From: Mallotus nudiflorus
Lineage: Eukaryota; Streptophyta; Magnoliopsida; Malpighiales; Euphorbiaceae
Reading direction: 5' to 3'
NCBI GenBank assembly: GCA_947683625.1
Contig: CANTUR010000668.1
Span: 62,001-126,000 of the forward strand
DNA length: 64,000 nucleotides
Shown here: piece by piece, positions 39,161-49,861 of the stretch
How positions within the stretch are numbered: the stretch's first letter is position 1
How the letters are laid out: every line of letters begins with the position of its first letter
The notes under the pieces: generated by a model
Seen by the model: only the letters and a program-made list of their open reading frames with translations
Told to the model about the DNA's origin: nothing
Databases searched by the model: none
Made by a program: the position numbers and the translations under genes

Positions 39161-40285
39161 GTCCCTTTATTGGCTTATGACCAACCTGCAGTGCTTGAAT
39201 TATATTATTTAAGGAGCCTGTGTTGATGTTGCAATAAGAATGAGGCAATGATGATGCTTCCACCCTAGTTTAAAAGTAAAAAGAATGCATGCTTAAGTTT
39301 TTTTGGTGGCTTTCATTTTAGATTAGCTATCAGAAATGTGGTTGCATTCTAGTTATGCTTGAAACTGAGCCTTATCTGTTTAGTTTTTTAGCAATGATGA
39401 TGCTTCCACCCTAAATGCTAACTAACTTGTATTAGAATTATTGCTTAATTTCACTAGGTAGCTCTTCAGCATCTTTTTGTTGTTTGCTTTACTACCAGAG
39501 AAATATGGTTAAATTCAAATTATGATTGATAAATAAAGCATCCTAACCCTTTTATATGCTTATTGATTCCTTTTTCTCGTAGTTTAACTTGTAATTCATT
39601 TGTTCTAACTAAAAATCTCTCTTTTCATCTTGATTTAATGTATAGGTGAATCACAAATGAATTTTGGTTTATTTGATAAATAGTTTGCATGTAAAGATCT
39701 ATATTATTTGTTTTATATATCCATGTCATCCTCAATATGTTTTAATGAATTTTTTTATAAGGAAAGATTTTTCTGTATGATCTCTTTTAAATTAAGTGAT
39801 TATAAAAATTTTGTTAATAAATCTATAATTATTTTTTGTTCTGGAATGATTATTGTGTATTTAGGTTTGCTCTCATTGTGTACTAAATTTAGATATAAAG
39901 TTTGTTAATAGATCTAAATTTTTTCTATGATATGTAAATATTTTGTGTAAAAAACTTTTTAAATTTGTACTAATGAAATAATTTTTTTTGGATCTATAAA
40001 TTTGTTTATGTAAATACTATATCTTTAAAATTATTCAGTTTTATCAAATGATTATATTTTTTATTTTTCTCCTTATATGTTTAGTTCTTTGATTTGTGTT
40101 TATATTTTACGAACACAATGTTCATCTGTGTTACATAAATGATAAATGTTACATGTCATATGAATTTTTTTTATGTTTTTAAATTTCTTTTGATTGTGTT
40201 ATATAATCATGTTTGTGTTTTGTTCTGTGTACATCTATAGATAGAGTATAGAGACTATTGCTAGTGGAAGCTTAAAGTTATAACT
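39161..40285 (+). other. hAT tandem-duplication junction region
   Basis: 39161-39660 is the 3' non-coding part of copy A (matching 51366-51880). At 39660/39661, after CACAAATGA, the sequence jumps to TTTTGGTTTATTTGATA, the same as 20767 onwards in the hAT 5' region, and follows it through the ATAAT site at 40203-40207. This is the seam of a head-to-tail duplication of the transposase unit. No gene lies in it. Confidence 0.8.
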
Positions 40286-41972
40286 TGTAATATCCCGTAT
40301 TTTTAAATATTTTAATACTGCATCGGGATATGCAGTGTTAATAATTTTTATATATATATATTGATATTTTTACGAGTTGATATGTATTTAAAACCTATTT
40401 TAATTATTGTGTATTATTTAAATGCTTTACGTAAAATTTTCCCGAGACTTTCAATTTCGGGGAAATTTTCACGTAAATATTTTATTATTAATTATTTTAA
40501 ATAGATTTACGGACTTGCATGAACTCATACGTATTTTTAAATTACTAAATAAAGTCTATGTGTGTATATATTTATTTAATTAGGGTTTAATATATTACCC
40601 TAATATTTTATTATTTATTTATTAGTTTTATTGTTATTTAATTATTTTTATTTATTATTAAATTTTAAAATATTAAATATAAGTGTGTGGTGTATATTTA
40701 ATGTGTGTAATTTAATATTATTTTATTATATAGTATAAAGTATATATATATACATAATATAAGTTAAAAATCAACTTTGGAAAATTACAAAACTGCCCCC
40801 AAGTAAACTCCTTCTTCCCCGACCAACCCCATCGCCGTTCCGCCGCCTGTCATGCTGATTTCTTGCCGTTGGTGTGCCGTCCGGTGTGCCACCACCTTCC
40901 TCAGCCTTCCTCGCCGCCTGTTGCAGCCGTTTCCGGCATCTCGAGGTCGGTTTTGGCCGGAGAAGCCGAATTTCTCTTCACCGTCGATCACGATGATTCC
41001 GGCCACCATTTTCAACACCTCCGGTCTCTTTCTTCTCCTTGAGCTCCGGTGAGTGTGATTCTAGCTTTGGTTTGAGCTTAAATGGTCTTGATTTTCTTAG
41101 GTTTCAAATTTTCGATTTCGACCATATTAGGGTTCTTGAATTTTTTAGACTTCAATTTGATTGATTCATGAAAAATTCCTTCACAAATGTTGATCCTAGT
41201 AGCTTAATCTACATTTTTAAATTTTTTTAGAATTTTTGGAGATTATTTGGATTTTTGGGTATTTTTGAATATTTTAATATTATTTTCTAATTTTCGAAAA
41301 TTAATTAATTAAATTATGAAATTGTGTTTTATGATAATTATAGGTGTTTAAATGAATTATAGGAATTTATTTGGAATTTTTATGAATTTCTATGTATTTA
41401 TTTTGAATTATTTAGTTTATGTAATTTTGGGGAAATTAGGTTAATTGTGTTTTTAATTGAATTTAATTGTTTAATTGAGTTTAATTATTGATATTATTGA
41501 TAAATATGTTTAGAAAATTAATTTTGGATAATTATATTATTTTTGGTGAATTTTTGAAGTAATTTTAGTATATTTACATATATAGGGGTATTTTGGTAAT
41601 TTTATACAAAATTGGATAAAAATGTAATTTAATTGGTTTTAATAGTTATTTAAGGTATAAAAATGATTTCTACAAATTATTTGGTATTTTTAACTAATTA
41701 AAACTATTTTTCATGAATAATTTTCAATTATATATATAATATACGATTTTACTAATAAAATGAGTTTTTATCGATTTTTACTGTGTTTAAAGGTTAATTA
41801 TGTAATTTCTGCTTATAAAATGTATTTCTATGTTATAAGGGTATTTTTGGTATTTCTGAAATTATTCTGTAATTGTGGACCCCGGTCGGTAAACTGTAGT
41901 TTGGAGTCCGACCGAGGGGTTGTGAATGTAATTTTGCATTTATTTTTGAAGTGTGTTTCTTTGCAGGGTCGG

Positions 41973-42053
41973 CTCTACTCTTTGAGTAGAGAAATGTCCG
42001 TTTTATAGGGGAGGTTCTGCAGGATTTTTGGTAGAATTCTCGTAAAATGTGAT
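41973..42053 (+). other. Conserved LTR hairpin block (H1 and H2)
   Basis: H1 is CTCTACTC (41973-41980), loop TTT, GAGTAGAG (41984-41991). H2 is a longer compound hairpin: CGTTTTA... pairs with ...TAAAATG (CGTTTTAC/GTAAAACG in most copies), enclosing an inner stem of TTCT...AGAA type. Counterparts lie at 3522-3602, 14519-14594, 23790-23870, 31741-31822, 33367-33440 and, inverted, 18095-18175, 25400-25500 and 47965-48050. Stem bases change in matching pairs between copies, which argues for selection on RNA (or cruciform) structure in the active ancestors. No known RNA family is recognised. Confidence 0.72.
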
Positions 42054-42738
42054 ATCCGATCGAACCCTAATTTCGATTTTGTGTTTAATATTCTAGATCG
42101 AGTTCTAGGATTTTCTGTTAGGTTTATTATGATTTCTATCGTTATTGTTTGTTTAGTTGCGCCGAGACCGAGGGCTAGTGGACCAGGCCCATCAGACCCA
42201 TCTCGTGGAGCGCACTAATTTGTGAGTTACTATTTTATATATATGCGCTCTAGGGTGCATGATTTAGACATGTATGTTTTATTTTAATTAAATATGCATA
42301 AATAATTTGATTAGTATTTAAGTTTATTTTTAGTTTACTTTTGGTTTATTTTTGGTTTATTTTTGGTATATATTAAATTATATGCATGCTTTACTAATAA
42401 ATTTTGTTTAAAATGTTTTTAAATATATTTCTAGCTTAATTTGTAATTTGATTGGATTTGTTTGACGTATATATACTCGAGATATACTTGGTTTACTTTT
42501 GGTATATTTCCAGTATATATATGGTTTATATTGTTATTTTATTCAAATTCATGCATCATTTATTTGTGAATGTATATTTTATATTTAATAAATGAAGGAT
42601 ATCGATAGAACGTGCTACCTAGTGGGCAGCACTAGGACCGAGTACGTCCCGGTACACTTATAGCATTTAGGCTATATTACTAACCATTTATGGATATTAA
42701 TTGAATTTGATTAATTGATGTGTGAGAAAGGATTTGGG

Positions 42739-42843
42739 AGTGTGATTGCTGGAGCTCGGTTGACCAAGTGTCTCGGGGCCAATCACACTGACAGTCAGAC
42801 TGCTGGAGCTTGGTTGACTTAGTGTCTCGGGGCCAGTCTACTG
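42739..42843 (+). other. Tandem stem-loop pair in LTR
   Basis: Two units share the core CTGGAGCT(C/T)GGTTGAC and GTGTCTCGGGGCCA. The first is closed by AGTGTGATTG (42739-42748) pairing with CAATCACACT (42780-42789). The second is closed by AGACTG (42797-42802) pairing with CAGTCT (42834-42839). The loops are nearly identical while the stems differ, so this is a duplicated structured unit. Counterparts: 4278-4383, 15275-15379, 32497-32600, 34216-34320, inverted at about 17330-17440 and 24630-24735. Confidence 0.72.
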
Positions 42844-43518
42844 TCCAAATGGAACAAGTGAATATATTGGAATAAGTGAGCTTGTATGGTTAGAGTGTTG
42901 TCTAACACTGTTTGAGGTTGCGATATTCTAGGGTTCTATTTGATCCTTCATAAACGATGATTTTCAATGAAGTATATATAAAATGATTTTATTGCATCTG
43001 TGTGTATTTGCCTGTATATATACATATTAGATATATACTGATGATTGTATGCATTGTCATTTAGTATGCATGTATATATACTATAGTAATTCACTCAGTG
43101 AGGTCTGACTCCCCTCCGTTGACTATTTTTCAGGAGAGTCATCATCTTCAGACCTCAGTAGCAGGCCTGTACGCCGGATTTCTTGCGCCCTGGCTTCTTT
43201 ATGTAAACTGCTTCTCTGAGTCTTGGATTTATTTTATCTAGACACTGCAGTAGTCATTAAATATTTAAAGAGATATTGTATTATATATTTGAACGGGATT
43301 TGTATTAAAAGATTTATATATATGAAATGATGAGGATTTGATTTAAATCCAGTTGGTGCACATGCTATTATTATATTTATGATTTTTATTTCCGCTGCAT
43401 TATATATTATTATTATTATTGCATGTTTTATTTTATTTTTAGGCTTGCTACGGGTTCCGGATTTGAAAGAATTCCCGTTCCCTAGCGCCGGTCATGACCC
43501 CTGTTTTGGGTCGTGACA

Positions 43519-43728
43519 TAACTTTATAAGTTCAAAAAGGGTGGAAACTTTTCAAAGCATAAGCTTTGAAGCTGGTTTGCTTGGTGTCTCTATCACTACA
43601 AGTTGCAATTTATTGAGCAGCCTAATACAAAGGTATATACTATTAAATGTCTATTAATTTATTGATTTTTTATTGATAAATGATCTGTAATTATTAGTTG
43701 ATTAAATTCCTCCTTTTTTCTTTTGTAG
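43519..43728 (+). other. hAT 5' leader, copy B
   Basis: This repeats the leader of copy A (35127-35335), including the GTATATAC donor-like start at 43633 and TTTTGTAG before the ATG at 43729. Confidence 0.6.
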
Positions 43729-44492
43729 ATGAAAAATCCCAGTGGCATTACTAGTGTCATTGGTTCTAATATTGAAATGGAAGCCCCTCATATCCCTTAT
43801 GCTGAGAAAGAGCAGCCATAGTATGTTACTCCAAAAAAAAGATAGGAGATTGAACTGAAATATGTCATCTAATAGTATTTTGAGAGAATAAAATATGAAT
43901 TTGGTGTCATCATTAAAGGTAAATATATCTATTGCGCTGCTACATTTAACGCTCATTTAAAAAAAACATGGCACATCTTTTTTAAAAAACCATGTATTGA
44001 CATGTACTAAGTTTCCACATAGTAAAGATAGTAGGCAGTCTTTTTTGACGTTGAAATCTTCTAAGGTGGAAGCACCTGATAGTAGTACATTGTCTGGTGT
44101 GTTAGGAATTTGGAAGTTTGAGCAAGACGCTATTAGAAATGCACTTGCTCAAATGGTGATTCATGATAAGTTGCCATTTAAATTTGTTGAGGGTGGTGGG
44201 TTTGCTAAATTTATGTATGCAGCTAGTCCTAGTTTTAAAATATCCTCTAAGTGGACTATTAGTAAAAACTGTTACAATGTTTTTGTGTCTGAGAGGGGGA
44301 AGCTTAAAACCTTTATGAAGTCACACTATCAAAAAATCAATGTAACAACCGATTCTTGGACATCTAACCAATGTATTAACTATATGTGTGTGACTGCCCA
44401 TTTCATTGATGATGCTTGGAATTTACATAAGACAATAATTTCTTTTGTTCCTATGACATCTCACAAAGGGGAATATATTGCTAAGGCTTTAG
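43729..44492 (+). pseudogene. hAT transposase, copy B, N-terminal part
   Basis: This is the same protein start as copy A: a BED zinc-finger remnant with stops (43840-43990), then an open stretch at 43997-44497 covering SSKWTISKNCYNVFVSERGK and INVTTDSWTSNQCINYMCVT. It breaks off after IAKAL at 44492, where an LTR begins. The rest of the protein resumes at 49862. Compared with copy A, about 45 bases of transposase around the break are missing. Confidence 0.85.
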
Positions 44493-47000
44493 TGTAAAGA
44501 CCTAAATTTCTATAAATTAAATTAAGAAATTAAATTTTAATATATGCAGTGTTAATAATTATTTTTATTCTATATTATTATATTAAATTGTGATATTTGA
44601 TTTTAGTGGAATTAAATTTAACTTTTTAGGGTTAAATATTATTTTGATATTATTAATTTAATTTTAGTATTGATTTGGAGTATTTGAATACACTTTAATA
44701 TATTTTGTGGTTAGAATAATTGGAAATAATATTTTTATTTAATATACTATATCATTTTGTCTTTTGTGCTTTTAATAATATATATATACAGAAAAAAAAA
44801 ATTTCCATCCTTTTCTTTTTCTTTTCCTTTATTCTCCTCCCTTTTTTCCCTTCTTTCTTTCTTTTCTTCTCTTCCACGCAAAACCAACAAGTAGCACCAC
44901 CACCCAAAAGCAGTCATCAGAGCCGTTTCTTCTTCTTCTTTCCTTGTTTTCCCACAGTGCCGGTTTGTGAGGAGGAAGACCGATGGCTTTTCCGGTGAGC
45001 TCTCCAACTAAATGTGGGCTTGAATCAAAGATCTTGACCCGGACTTCGATAATCCTCAATCAATTTTGAGAAATTTAACAGATAACAACTCCAATTTCAC
45101 AAAATTTAAATTTGGATATTTTTATTAAATTATGAAATTGAAGGTCAATTTGATTTTATTTGATGTTAGTTATTTAGGACTGATTATTGTATGTATTATA
45201 AGGTTTCCAAAAATTATTTTTGTTAATTTTTAGGAATTTTTTGAATTTCTGGGGTCTTGGGTTACTGTTTATGACACTGTTCCCGAGCCGGAAAATTTTT
45301 ATATTTTTAATAAATTCTACTAATTATTTTAATCAAGTTTCATTAAGGAAGTTTATTAAAATTATGTACCGAATTTTTATTACAAATTTCCAAATGTTTA
45401 TGTCAAAAATGAACTTTTGCAAAAATTAGTATAAATTAGTAAATTTTATGTTTTAATTGAAATTATGGTAAATTATGATGTTTTGGATAATTTTTAAGTA
45501 ATAAATAGTATTAAAATAATTTTTATGAATTAATTTCTATTTTTAGCTAATTATTAGTACTTATCAGAATAATATCCAAATAAAATAGTATTTATGATTT
45601 TTTTTAGATTTAAATGAGTTTTTGCTTGGTTAATTATATAATTGAATAATTTAAATGATTATCATAATTAAATGCTATTTAATTTCAAAAAATTAGAATA
45701 AGGACTTATACAACATAATTTGATTTTAAATGTGGATTTTATTAATTATTTTGTAAATAAATGTCTTTGATACTTTTATTGTGTAAATAAATTAATTTTT
45801 GTATTTAAATGGAATTTTATTGATATATATTATGATTGATGAAATTGGTTCTCGATTGGGTATAAAGTATAATTCGGGGGCCCAACCCGATATTTGGAGT
45901 TGTTGCGGTTATTTGAAGTGTCTTTCTATGCAGGGTTAACTCTACTTTTATAAAGAGATATCTGTTTTACAGAGGAGATTCTGCCTCGTAAAACTTAACA
46001 TCGGATCGATTTTAGTAAAGTCGTATTTTAATTGAGTCTTTTCTTAGAAATCTAGATTTTATAGGATTTCCGTTTTTAATTTCCTTTTTATTTATTTCTT
46101 TTCTTTAACCGCGCCTCCAATCGAATCGACAGGTCAAGCATAACTACGCAAAAAGACGCATTCAAACTGTAAGTCAATAACTAAACTATGTGTAGGATAC
46201 TTTATATTAAATATAAATTTATTGATTTTGATTAATGGGATAATTTATTAAAGAATTATATTATTATAAGAAAATATATTTGGATTAAATTCTCATATTA
46301 TTGCTATAGTTATATAAGTATGTTTATATTAAATTTTCATATGATTAGTTTTTTTTATTTTTTTATTTTATTTTATTGTAATCTTTCTTGTTTTATTTAT
46401 TTTAAAATAAACTACGGTATAAGGGCTACCTAATAAATTTCATCAAGACCGTGTGCACACTGGTAAGATTGAGAGTGAGTGTTGGAAGTTATTTGGCTCA
46501 GTGATGCTTTCCTCTCAATTGTGATTTATATATTACTGGGATCAGTAGCTTAGTGATTCTCGGGAACCGTGAGTAAATATCAGTTTAAGTGAATTAACTG
46601 TGACTAGTAGATTAGTTGATGTTTTGCTCTCAATAACCGGCACTTTTCGAATTATAAAAGAGCCGAAAGGCTATTAGAATTGTGGACTAGGGTTCTACCT
46701 AGTTTTCTTGTAAAAATGATTTAAGGAAACTCTTTGTATTTTATATAGTAATTAATGAGTTTTAAATACCTTATTTCGGTAAAGAGGATTTCAATAAATC
46801 AAAATATTTTAAATTATTAATTATAAATTTTATATTTTCATAAAATATATTTTTAAGGAGATTTTCATACTATATACATTTCTTTTATTAACTTATACAG
46901 TGAGATCTGACTCCCCTCAATTATTTTATTTTAGGATCTTGTGAGTCACATGTGAGTCAGCTTACCTTATGTCGGGTTTCTTTTTCTCCAGCTATATATA
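44493..47000 (+). repeat. Diverged large LTR, plus strand, 3' end missing
   Basis: It starts TGTAAAGACCTAAATTT and carries the family hallmark ATATGCAGTGTTAATAA (44542-44558), a pyrimidine-rich block (44800-44990), CCGGTGAGCTCTCC (44990-45003), the acceptor-like CTATGCAGGG (45928-45937), a weak H1/H2 block (45940-46000) and the end-region block TCGGGTTTCTTTTTCTCC (46974-46991). It then runs into a TA tract and stops before the usual CTACGGGTTCC...GTGACA end. It is more diverged than any other copy. Confidence 0.72.
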
Positions 47001-49433
47001 TATATATAGACACACATTTCACACGGATGTTGAAATTCATTTTTATATATAATAAATGCGTAAAATTATTTTATTTGAAGGACCAGAGAAAAACCCTAAT
47101 ATTTTGCAACCTCGATTATAAAAATCATTAGCCAATAGGCTTATCCAAAACTCCAAGTATTCATTTATCCAATTTAAGGTAGTAAATTGGCCCTGAGTAC
47201 ACTAGGTCAACTGAGGTTCCACAATCTCACTACCGGCATAACTAGCCCCGAGTACACTAAGTCAACCGAGGATCCATAGTCAACCTATCCAATAACCAAC
47301 ATCTCAATAAAAATTATCAGATTCTCAACCTAATTCTACTGTACTGTCACACAACAGTCCTAGCATAGCCCACTAGGTAGTACATTTTACTACTATCCTT
47401 CAAATCATTCTTATAATTATTAAAAATAATAAAATGCATGATATAAACATGATAGCATTCATTTAAAGAAGAATATACCAATTATATACCAAAAGTATAC
47501 TGAAAATATATTAAATGTATACTAAACATATACCAAATATATATGCCACAAATATATCCCAATAAACCATGAATATACCAAAAATATACTAGGTATATAT
47601 TAAAAAATTACAACATGGATAAATATTGCATATATATCGAAATCTACGAAAAATATACTAAATCATTTAATGACATAAATCATTTTTAAACATATAATGA
47701 AAATTTGAAAATTCTTATTCATGCATCTTATATGCAATGCATATATATATATAATAATAATAACTCATAAGTTTGCGTTCCTCGAGACTGACTCAACGGA
47801 CCTGGTCTGATAGACCTCGATCTCGACACAGCTAGAAAAATAAATGATAATAAAATCAGAATAAATTCTTAACATATACTTTTAAGAATTCTAAAGAAGA
47901 ACTCGATCTAGAAATCAAAACTCAGTTAAACACAAAATCTCATTATCAACTCGATGTCACGTTTTACGAGAATTCTACCAAAAATTTGACAGAGTCTCCT
48001 CTGTAAAATGGACATCTCTCTACTGAAAAGTTGAGTCAATCCTGCAAGAAAACATACTTCTAAATAACACAAAACTCAACACCTCAGGTTGGACCCCACA
48101 CTATTCAAAATTTCAACCGAGGTTCACAATTCACTACAAATTAATATTAAATAATAAATATAATAAAAATCATTAAATTCCATAAATATCCATAAAATAC
48201 CAAAATATAATATATTTAAACATAAAAAAACATTTAATATAATTATTTTCACCTTAATTAAATAAAATCTCAAATAAATTATATAATATTAATAAAAATC
48301 TAATTTTCAATTATTTAACATAAAATAGTGAAATTCACAATTAATTACTCAAATAGGTTATTTATATAATAAAAATGGTTAAAAACTTATTTAATCACAA
48401 AAATAGTATATAGAATTATTATTTGAATATATTTTGAAAAATTATTATTAATTAGTTAAAAATAGTAAATAATTCGTAAAAATTATTTTAATACCATTTA
48501 TTATCCCAAAATTATTTAAAACAAGTTATTTAACTATAATTTAAATAAAAACACATAATTTACCTATAAGTCCAAAAATTACATAATACCTAAATATTTA
48601 CTAAAATTTACTAAATTTCATGTTAGTACTAATTATTATTCCAAAATTACTTAAAACAAACTAATTAACAATAATATCAACTAAAATACAAAATTCACCA
48701 ATTTATATTAATTTTTCAAAAAATTAATTTTTTACATAAACCTTTAAAAATTCATAGTAAATAATCGGGATAGAATTTTAATAAACTTCCTTCACAAACA
48801 CAAACTATATTCTAAATAATCCAAACTATTTATTAAAATTACAAAAGTTTTTCGGCAACGGTCACCGAAACAATGACTTGCTGGAAAACCAAAACCCAAA
48901 TAATTCTACAAATTAAACAAAAAATATATCTAAGTAGCTCAACCTTCCCACATCAATATTTATAAAGACACTAAGCATGGTTCATATAAATTCAAGCTAA
49001 AAAAATTCAAAGACCAAAATAGACATAAACTTAAATCTAGATAAAACTCACTATTGAAGAAGTTTAAGCTTGAACCAAGCTTGGAAGTGAGTTCCTTAAA
49101 GCTCAAGGAGTCCAGCAAGCTCAAGAACGTGAGCTATGGTGATCGAAAAGGAGATCGCCAACGAACAAGCTCACTCTCGATTGCTATTATTTCGCACAAT
49201 TCTGGTGGCGCTTCGACGATCTTCAGTTGACGGGAAGGTAGAGGAGGAAGAGCGGAGTTGATGGTGATGACAGGTGGTGGTTTGGGGCTGCTTTGGTCAG
49301 GTTGAATGACTCTGCAAGTTTGCGCAGTGATAGGGGAGAAAACGAGAAAGAGAAAAGAAGAAAAAAAAAAGAACATAAAAGAAAGAAGAGAGAAAGAAAG
49401 AATGGCCAACTGATTTTTGTCTTGACCCAATTC

Positions 49434-49435
<2 letters not shown>

Positions 49436-49510
<75 letters not shown>
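49436..49510. repeat. Long (TA)n microsatellite
   Basis: An uninterrupted TA run of about 37 units. Translated ORFs across it (polytyrosine-isoleucine) are artefacts. It lies at the place where other LTR copies have short TATATA runs beside the GC block. Confidence 0.95.
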
Positions 49511-49511
<1 letters not shown>

Positions 49512-49547
49512 CACTTACACATATTCACACACAACACATGCACATGC

Positions 49548-49550
49548 ACC

Positions 49551-49592
<42 letters not shown>
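49548..49592. repeat. (AAT)n microsatellite
   Basis: About 14 AAT units follow shortly after the long TA run. A second (TA)n run lies at 49751-49794. Both are inside the minus-strand LTR and have no counterpart of this size in other copies. Confidence 0.9.
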
Positions 49593-49594
<2 letters not shown>

Positions 49595-49742
49595 TATAAT
49601 AATGATACTAGCACTAATAATAATAATAATGGCAATAGTATTGATAATAACTTTAATATATTTAAATAATAGAACTCCCAAATAAATTATTTTATGTAAG
49701 AAAAATAATTGATGTAAAATAAATCAATACTAGTTACAAATA

Positions 49743-49799
<57 letters not shown>

Positions 49800-49861
49800 T
49801 ATTATTAACATTGCATATCTCAAAATATATTTTAATAATTTAAAAATATTAGGTCATTACA

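Larger units (their letters stand above)
40286..43518 (+). repeat. Solo LTR, exact target duplication
   Basis: This 3233-base LTR starts TGTAATATCCCG and ends GGGTCGTGACA. The duplication TAACT is perfect at 40281-40285 and 43519-43523. The empty site is visible in hAT copy A at 35127-35131. This is the cleanest copy for reading the LTR: GC block 40795-41048, donor-like CCGGTGAGTGTG (41045-41056), acceptor-like TTTGCAGGG (about 41960-41968), hairpins 41973-42053, double stem-loop 42739-42843, acceptor-like TTTTTCAGGAG near 43125-43135. Confidence 0.95.
47001..49861 (-). repeat. Diverged large LTR, minus strand, 3' end missing
   Basis: Read on the minus strand it starts at 49861 with TGTAATGACCTAATATT and passes GAGATATGCAATGTTAATAA, a GC-richer block (49135-49340) and the hairpin block (47965-48050, with a compensated inner stem). 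It then reaches stem-loop remnants (47165-47290) and the GAAGGACCAGAG block (47077-47088), and meets the opposing LTR at the TA tract near 46992-47009. It faces the preceding LTR tail to tail. No target duplication surrounds the pair. Confidence 0.75.

Noticed and set aside
42990..43090. Possible hammerhead ribozyme core (CTGATGA) in the LTR
   Set aside because: The CTGATGA motif at about 43037 has no matching GAAA core or helices in proper spacing, so a ribozyme is not supported.
49134..49681. Overlapping ORFs with long Tyr-Ile or Leu/Ile runs
   Set aside because: They are translations of the TA and AAT microsatellites and have no protein features.
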